Origin: Bradyrhizobium sp. Rc3b
Lineage (GTDB): Bacteria; Pseudomonadota; Alphaproteobacteria; Rhizobiales; Xanthobacteraceae
Direction of reading: 5' to 3'
DNA length: 64,000 nt
Assembly: GCF_900114915.1 (NCBI RefSeq)
Contig: NZ_FOUS01000003.1
Location: 496,001-560,000, forward strand
Shown: positions 61,014 to 64,000 of the stretch, one piece after another
How the letters are laid out: every line of letters starts with the position of its first letter
Numbering within the stretch: the first letter of the stretch is position 1
Program-made: the position numbers and the translations under genes
Notes under the pieces: generated by a model
What the model was told of the DNA's origin: nothing
Databases searched by the model: none
What the model saw: only the letters and a program-made list of their open reading frames with translations

Positions 61014-62528
61014 ATGACGGTTGCAATCGAGATGGGGCAGACCACGGCGGGCGCCGCGGCCGCCATGGACCTCGAGGAACTCTTGGCGACCCGTCTCCTG
61101 GTGCAGGGCAATTCGGGCTCCGGCAAGTCGCATCTGCTGCGGCGGCTGCTGGAACAGAGCGCGCCGTGGGTGCAGCAGGCCATCATCGACCCCGAAGGCG
61201 ATTTCGTCACGCTGGCTGAACGCTTCGGCCATCTCGTGATCGAGGCCGAGGATCACACCGAGCGCGGCCTTCAGGTCGCCGGCGAGCGCGCGCGGCTGCA
61301 CCGCGTCTCCACGGTGCTCAATCTCGAAGGGCTCGACGCCGAGAACCAGATGCGCCGCGCCGCCGCGTTTCTCGGCGGGATGTTCGACGTCGACCGCGAC
61401 CATTGGTATCCGATGCTCGTGGTCGTCGACGAGGCGCAGCTGTTCGCGCCGGCGGTGGCCGGCGAAGTCTCGGACGAGGCGCGAAAACTCTCGCTCGGCG
61501 CCATGACCAATCTGATGTGCCGCGGCCGCAAGCGCGGGCTGGCCGGCATCATCGCGACCCAGCGGCTGGCGAAGCTAGCCAAGAACGTCGCGGCGGAAGC
61601 CTCCAATTTCCTGATGGGGCGCACCTTCCTCGACATCGACATGGCGCGCGCCGCCGATCTGCTCGGCATGGAACGGCGGCAAGCCGAATCCTTCCGCGAT
61701 CTCGAGCGTGGGCAGTTCATGGCGCTGGGACCTGCGCTGTCGCGCCGGCCGCTGCGTTTGCATATCGGCCCGACCGACACGAGCCCACGCAATTCCACGC
61801 CGCGGCTGATGCCGCTGCCGGAATCCTCGCTTGAAGATATGCGCGCCGTGATCCTGGCCGCGCCGCCGCCCGATGCCAGCCGCCCGCAGCGCAGGCCGGC
61901 ACCGGATTTGCTCGAACAGCTCCGCGCCGCGAAGGCCGCCGCTACGCCGGAGATCCGGCCCGAATTGGTCGAGGTGCCCGTCAGCGCCGAGGAGCTCGCG
62001 GAGCGGCGCGAGCGCGTGGCTCGTACGCTGCGCGCCGTGCTGGCGGAGCCCGACGCGGGCTTCCGCGCCATCGGCGTGCTCTATCAGGAGTTCGTGGTCC
62101 GCTGCCGCATCGAGGGCTTAGGGGCGGCCGTGCCCGACCTGAACGAATTCCGCCGCATGCTGACCCATGCGCGCGCCGGCCTCGGCACCGATCTCACTGA
62201 TGACGACGCCTGGCAGGACGTGTCGCTGCGCGCCTCGATCCTGCCCGACGACATGCAGGGCGTGTTCATGATGATCGCGCGCGCCGCGAAGGAAGGCTGG
62301 CCGTGTCCCGGCGACGCCGCGATCGCGCGGGCCTATGGCTCGCATTCGCTGCGCCGCGCGCAGCGGCTGCTCGGCTACATGGAGGAGCAGGGCCTGATCG
62401 TGATCCAGCTCGACGGCGGCGGACGCAGGATCGTGACGCTGGTCGAGCTGGCCTGGGCCACTGCGCCGGGCGATCCCAATGGCGATGATCTGCCGGCGGA
62501 GCAGCTCGCGAGCGCGGCTTCGGCTTGA
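61014..62528 (+). CDS. HerA-like/DUF87 ATPase
   Basis: The 504-residue protein has Walker A GNSGSGKSH (32-40), Walker B with Asp139-Glu140 (LVVVDEAQLF), and a sensor-like IIATQRLAKLAKNVAAEASN segment, as in HerA and related FtsK-like DNA-translocating ATPases. The C-terminal 200 residues include a winged-helix-like part with RAQRLLGYMEEQGLIVIQLD. No nuclease partner (NurA) is in the window. It may act in DNA processing or as an orphan defence-type ATPase; the sequence does not decide. The ATG at 61014 follows a weak ribosome-binding site. Confidence 0.8.
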   Translation: MTVAIEMGQTTAGAAAAMDLEELLATRLLVQGNSGSGKSHLLRRLLEQSAPWVQQAIIDPEGDFVTLAERFGHLVIEAEDHTERGLQVAGERARLHRVSTVLNLEGLDAENQMRRAAAFLGGMFDVDRDHWYPMLVVVDEAQLFAPAVAGEVSDEARKLSLGAMTNLMCRGRKRGLAGIIATQRLAKLAKNVAAEASNFLMGRTFLDIDMARAADLLGMERRQAESFRDLERGQFMALGPALSRRPLRLHIGPTDTSPRNSTPRLMPLPESSLEDMRAVILAAPPPDASRPQRRPAPDLLEQLRAAKAAATPEIRPELVEVPVSAEELAERRERVARTLRAVLAEPDAGFRAIGVLYQEFVVRCRIEGLGAAVPDLNEFRRMLTHARAGLGTDLTDDDAWQDVSLRASILPDDMQGVFMMIARAAKEGWPCPGDAAIARAYGSHSLRRAQRLLGYMEEQGLIVIQLDGGGRRIVTLVELAWATAPGDPNGDDLPAEQLASAASA

Positions 62529-62532
62529 AGCG

Positions 62533-63273
62533 CTACGCCGCCTCGGAGCCGCCGAGATAGGCATCGCGGATTCGAGGGTCGTCCTTCAGCGCCCGCGCCG
62601 GGCCTGACAGCACGATCTTGCCGGTCTGGAGCACATAGGCTTCATGCGCGATCTCCAGCGCGAGGCTGGCGTTCTGCTCGACCATGAACACAGAGACTCC
62701 CTCCTGGTTGATGGTCCGGATCAGCTCCAGCACGCGGTCGACATAGAGCGGCGACAGACCCATGGTCGGTTCATCCATCACGATCATCCTGGGACGGCTC
62801 ATCAGCGCCCGCGCCATCGCGACCATCTGCTGCTCGCCGCCTGACAATGAGCCCGCGCGCTGCGACAGCCGCTGGCCGAGCTTCGGGAATAGGGTGAGCA
62901 TCCTGTCGAGATCCTGCGCGATCGCCTCGCGGTCGTTGCGCACGAAGGCGCCCATCAGGATATTTTCGCGCACGCTCATGTCCGCGAACAGCCGCCGCGC
63001 CTCCGGCACCGAGGCGATGCCGCGGCGGACGATCTGCGGCGTGGTCAGCCCGATCAACGATGCGCCGTCGAACGTGACATCGCCGGAACGCGGTTTGACC
63101 AAGCCAAGGATGATCTTCATCGTCGTCGACTTGCCGCTGGCATTGCCTCCGAGCAGGCAGACGATGTGGCCGCGCGCGACCGTGATCGACAGGTCGAAAT
63201 GCACTTGGGCCTGCCCGTAGAACGTATTGACGTTCGACAATGCCAGCAGAGGTTCGGGGGCGCTCGTCGTCAT
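62533..63273 (-). CDS. livF: Branched-chain amino-acid type ABC transporter ATPase LivF
   Basis: The 246-residue ATPase has Walker A LGGNASGKST, the Q-loop, the signature LSGGEQQMVAMARAL and Walker B MIVMDEPTMGLSP. It belongs to the LivF subfamily, whose importers take up branched-chain amino acids or related substrates. The ATG at 63273 overlaps the livG stop by ATGA. Its substrate-binding protein and permeases are beyond the window edge. Confidence 0.93.
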   Translation of the reverse strand: MTTSAPEPLLALSNVNTFYGQAQVHFDLSITVARGHIVCLLGGNASGKSTTMKIILGLVKPRSGDVTFDGASLIGLTTPQIVRRGIASVPEARRLFADMSVRENILMGAFVRNDREAIAQDLDRMLTLFPKLGQRLSQRAGSLSGGEQQMVAMARALMSRPRMIVMDEPTMGLSPLYVDRVLELIRTINQEGVSVFMVEQNASLALEIAHEAYVLQTGKIVLSGPARALKDDPRIRDAYLGGSEAA

Positions 63274-64000
63274 GCTGCGCTCTCCTGCTCCGACGTCCCT
63301 GATAGCCCGTGGCCAAGATAGGCCTCGATCACCTTGGGATCGCTCCGCACCGCTTCGCCCGGCCCTTCCGCGATCTTCTTGCCCTCGTCCATGACGATGA
63401 CGCGATCGGACAGGCGCATCACCATCTCCAGCTTGTGCTCGATCAGGAGGATGGTCAGCCCCTCCGCCTTGAGCTCGGCGACCAGCGACTGCATCTCCGC
63501 GGTCTCGGTCGGGTTCATGCCGGCCGTGGGCTCGTCGAGCAGCAACAGGCGCGGCTTCAGCGCCAGCGCGCGTGCGATCTCGACACGGCGGCGGTTGGCG
63601 TAAGACAGACTGTAGGCCGGCTGGTCGATCCGCGGCAGCAGCCGTTCGCCGAAGCGGGCGAGAATGGCTTTCACCTCCTCGCGCAGCCGCTCTTCCTCAG
63701 CCCTGACGCTGGTGGGACGCAGCAGCGCCAACCCCAATTCCAGCAGCGGGCCGATCACCGGCACCGCCGGCTTCACCGCACGCAGCCGCGTGTGGGCGCC
63801 GATCAGCACGTTGTCCATCACGCTGAGATTGCCGAAGACGCGGCCGAGCTGGAACGTGCGCGCGATGCCTTCGGCGGCGAGCCGCTCCGGCGACAGGCCG
63901 GTGATGTCCTGACCTTCGAAATGGACGACGCCGGCGTCGGGGCGATCAAGACCGGTCACGAGGTTGAACAGCGTCGTCTTGCCGGCGCCGTTCGGGCCGA
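63270..64000 (-). CDS. livG: Branched-chain amino-acid type ABC transporter ATPase LivG (partial)
   Basis: The C-terminal 243 residues are present. The Walker A region GPNGAGKTTLFNLVTGL is at the edge (about 63945-64000), followed by the Q-loop, the signature region YSLSYANRRRVEIARAL, in place of a canonical LSGGQ, and Walker B LLLLDEPTAGMNP. The long ARTFQLGRVFGNLSVMDNVL segment is typical of LivG. The start lies outside the window to the right. It is cotranscribed with livF. Confidence 0.93.
   Translation of the reverse strand, partial: GPNGAGKTTLFNLVTGLDRPDAGVVHFEGQDITGLSPERLAAEGIARTFQLGRVFGNLSVMDNVLIGAHTRLRAVKPAVPVIGPLLELGLALLRPTSVRAEEERLREEVKAILARFGERLLPRIDQPAYSLSYANRRRVEIARALALKPRLLLLDEPTAGMNPTETAEMQSLVAELKAEGLTILLIEHKLEMVMRLSDRVIVMDEGKKIAEGPGEAVRSDPKVIEAYLGHGLSGTSEQESAA

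Noticed and set aside
1..64000. CRISPR arrays, phage genes, insertion sequences, restriction or toxin-antitoxin systems
   Set aside because: I looked for regularly spaced repeats, transposase motifs and integrases and found none; the only repeats are palindromic intergenic elements and the fliF upstream triplet.

Overview
The window is GC-rich alphaproteobacterial chromosome, most likely Bradyrhizobium. The evidence is gene content rather than a database match: a complete compact flagellar cluster of the alphaproteobacterial type (FlaF, FlbT, MotC, MotE, an FtcR/Rem-type regulator, two ~300-residue flagellins, no FliD, FliS, FliA or FlgM), an Omp2b-type porin, and several intergenic palindromic repeats of a kind I associate with Bradyrhizobium. 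The flagellar set looks like the lateral (Laf) system of Bradyrhizobium; the thick subpolar flagellum of that genus is encoded elsewhere and is not in this window.

Layout. (1) 0.5-9.6 kb: a hexuronate or hexonate catabolism locus. A minus-strand run encodes a GntR/FadR-type regulator, a TRAP transporter (DctP, DctQ, DctM), a zinc alcohol dehydrogenase of the L-idonate 5-dehydrogenase type and mannonate dehydratase (UxuA). The fructuronate reductase-type gene uxuB diverges from the regulator, and a perfect 17-bp palindrome lies between them. An Asp/Glu racemase-family gene sits at the left edge. (2) 9.6-15.9 kb: single genes (HAD phosphatase, SDR-like, class C beta-lactamase-fold hydrolase, Tat-exported dienelactone hydrolase-like protein, a MarR-like regulator with four Cys, an unknown membrane protein). 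(3) 16.8-51.6 kb: the lateral flagellar cluster. The regulator gene (lafR/ftcR) is at the left end on the plus strand. The minus strand carries two long blocks, fliF to the FlgN-like and FlgJ-like genes, and motA to fliP, with the two flagellin genes between them. At the right end DUF1217, flgF and fliI run on the plus strand, divergent from motA. Many genes overlap by ATGA or GTGA, so translational coupling is likely. (4) 51.6-60 kb: a second four-Cys MarR-like regulator, a repeat-rich gap, a porin with a good promoter and terminator, a candidate small RNA, another MarR regulator, an alpha/beta-hydrolase-fold protein without the nucleophile, a ketopantoate reductase-like protein and a decayed LysE-family gene. 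(5) 60-64 kb: a winged-helix/YkgJ cysteine-cluster protein, a HerA-like ATPase, and the ATPase genes of a branched-chain amino-acid type ABC importer (livF, and livG cut by the window edge).

Most interesting points: both flagellin mRNAs carry a conserved leader in which a 7-nt element is exactly complementary to the ribosome-binding site, a plausible translational switch and FlbT target; three tandem 17-bp repeats lie just upstream of the fliF operon, where an OmpR-type regulator such as LafR/FtcR could bind; a pair of paralogous regulators with a conserved CxxC-C-C C-terminal signature flank the flagellar region; and an orphan terminator with CCUCC motifs suggests a small RNA upstream of the porin gene.
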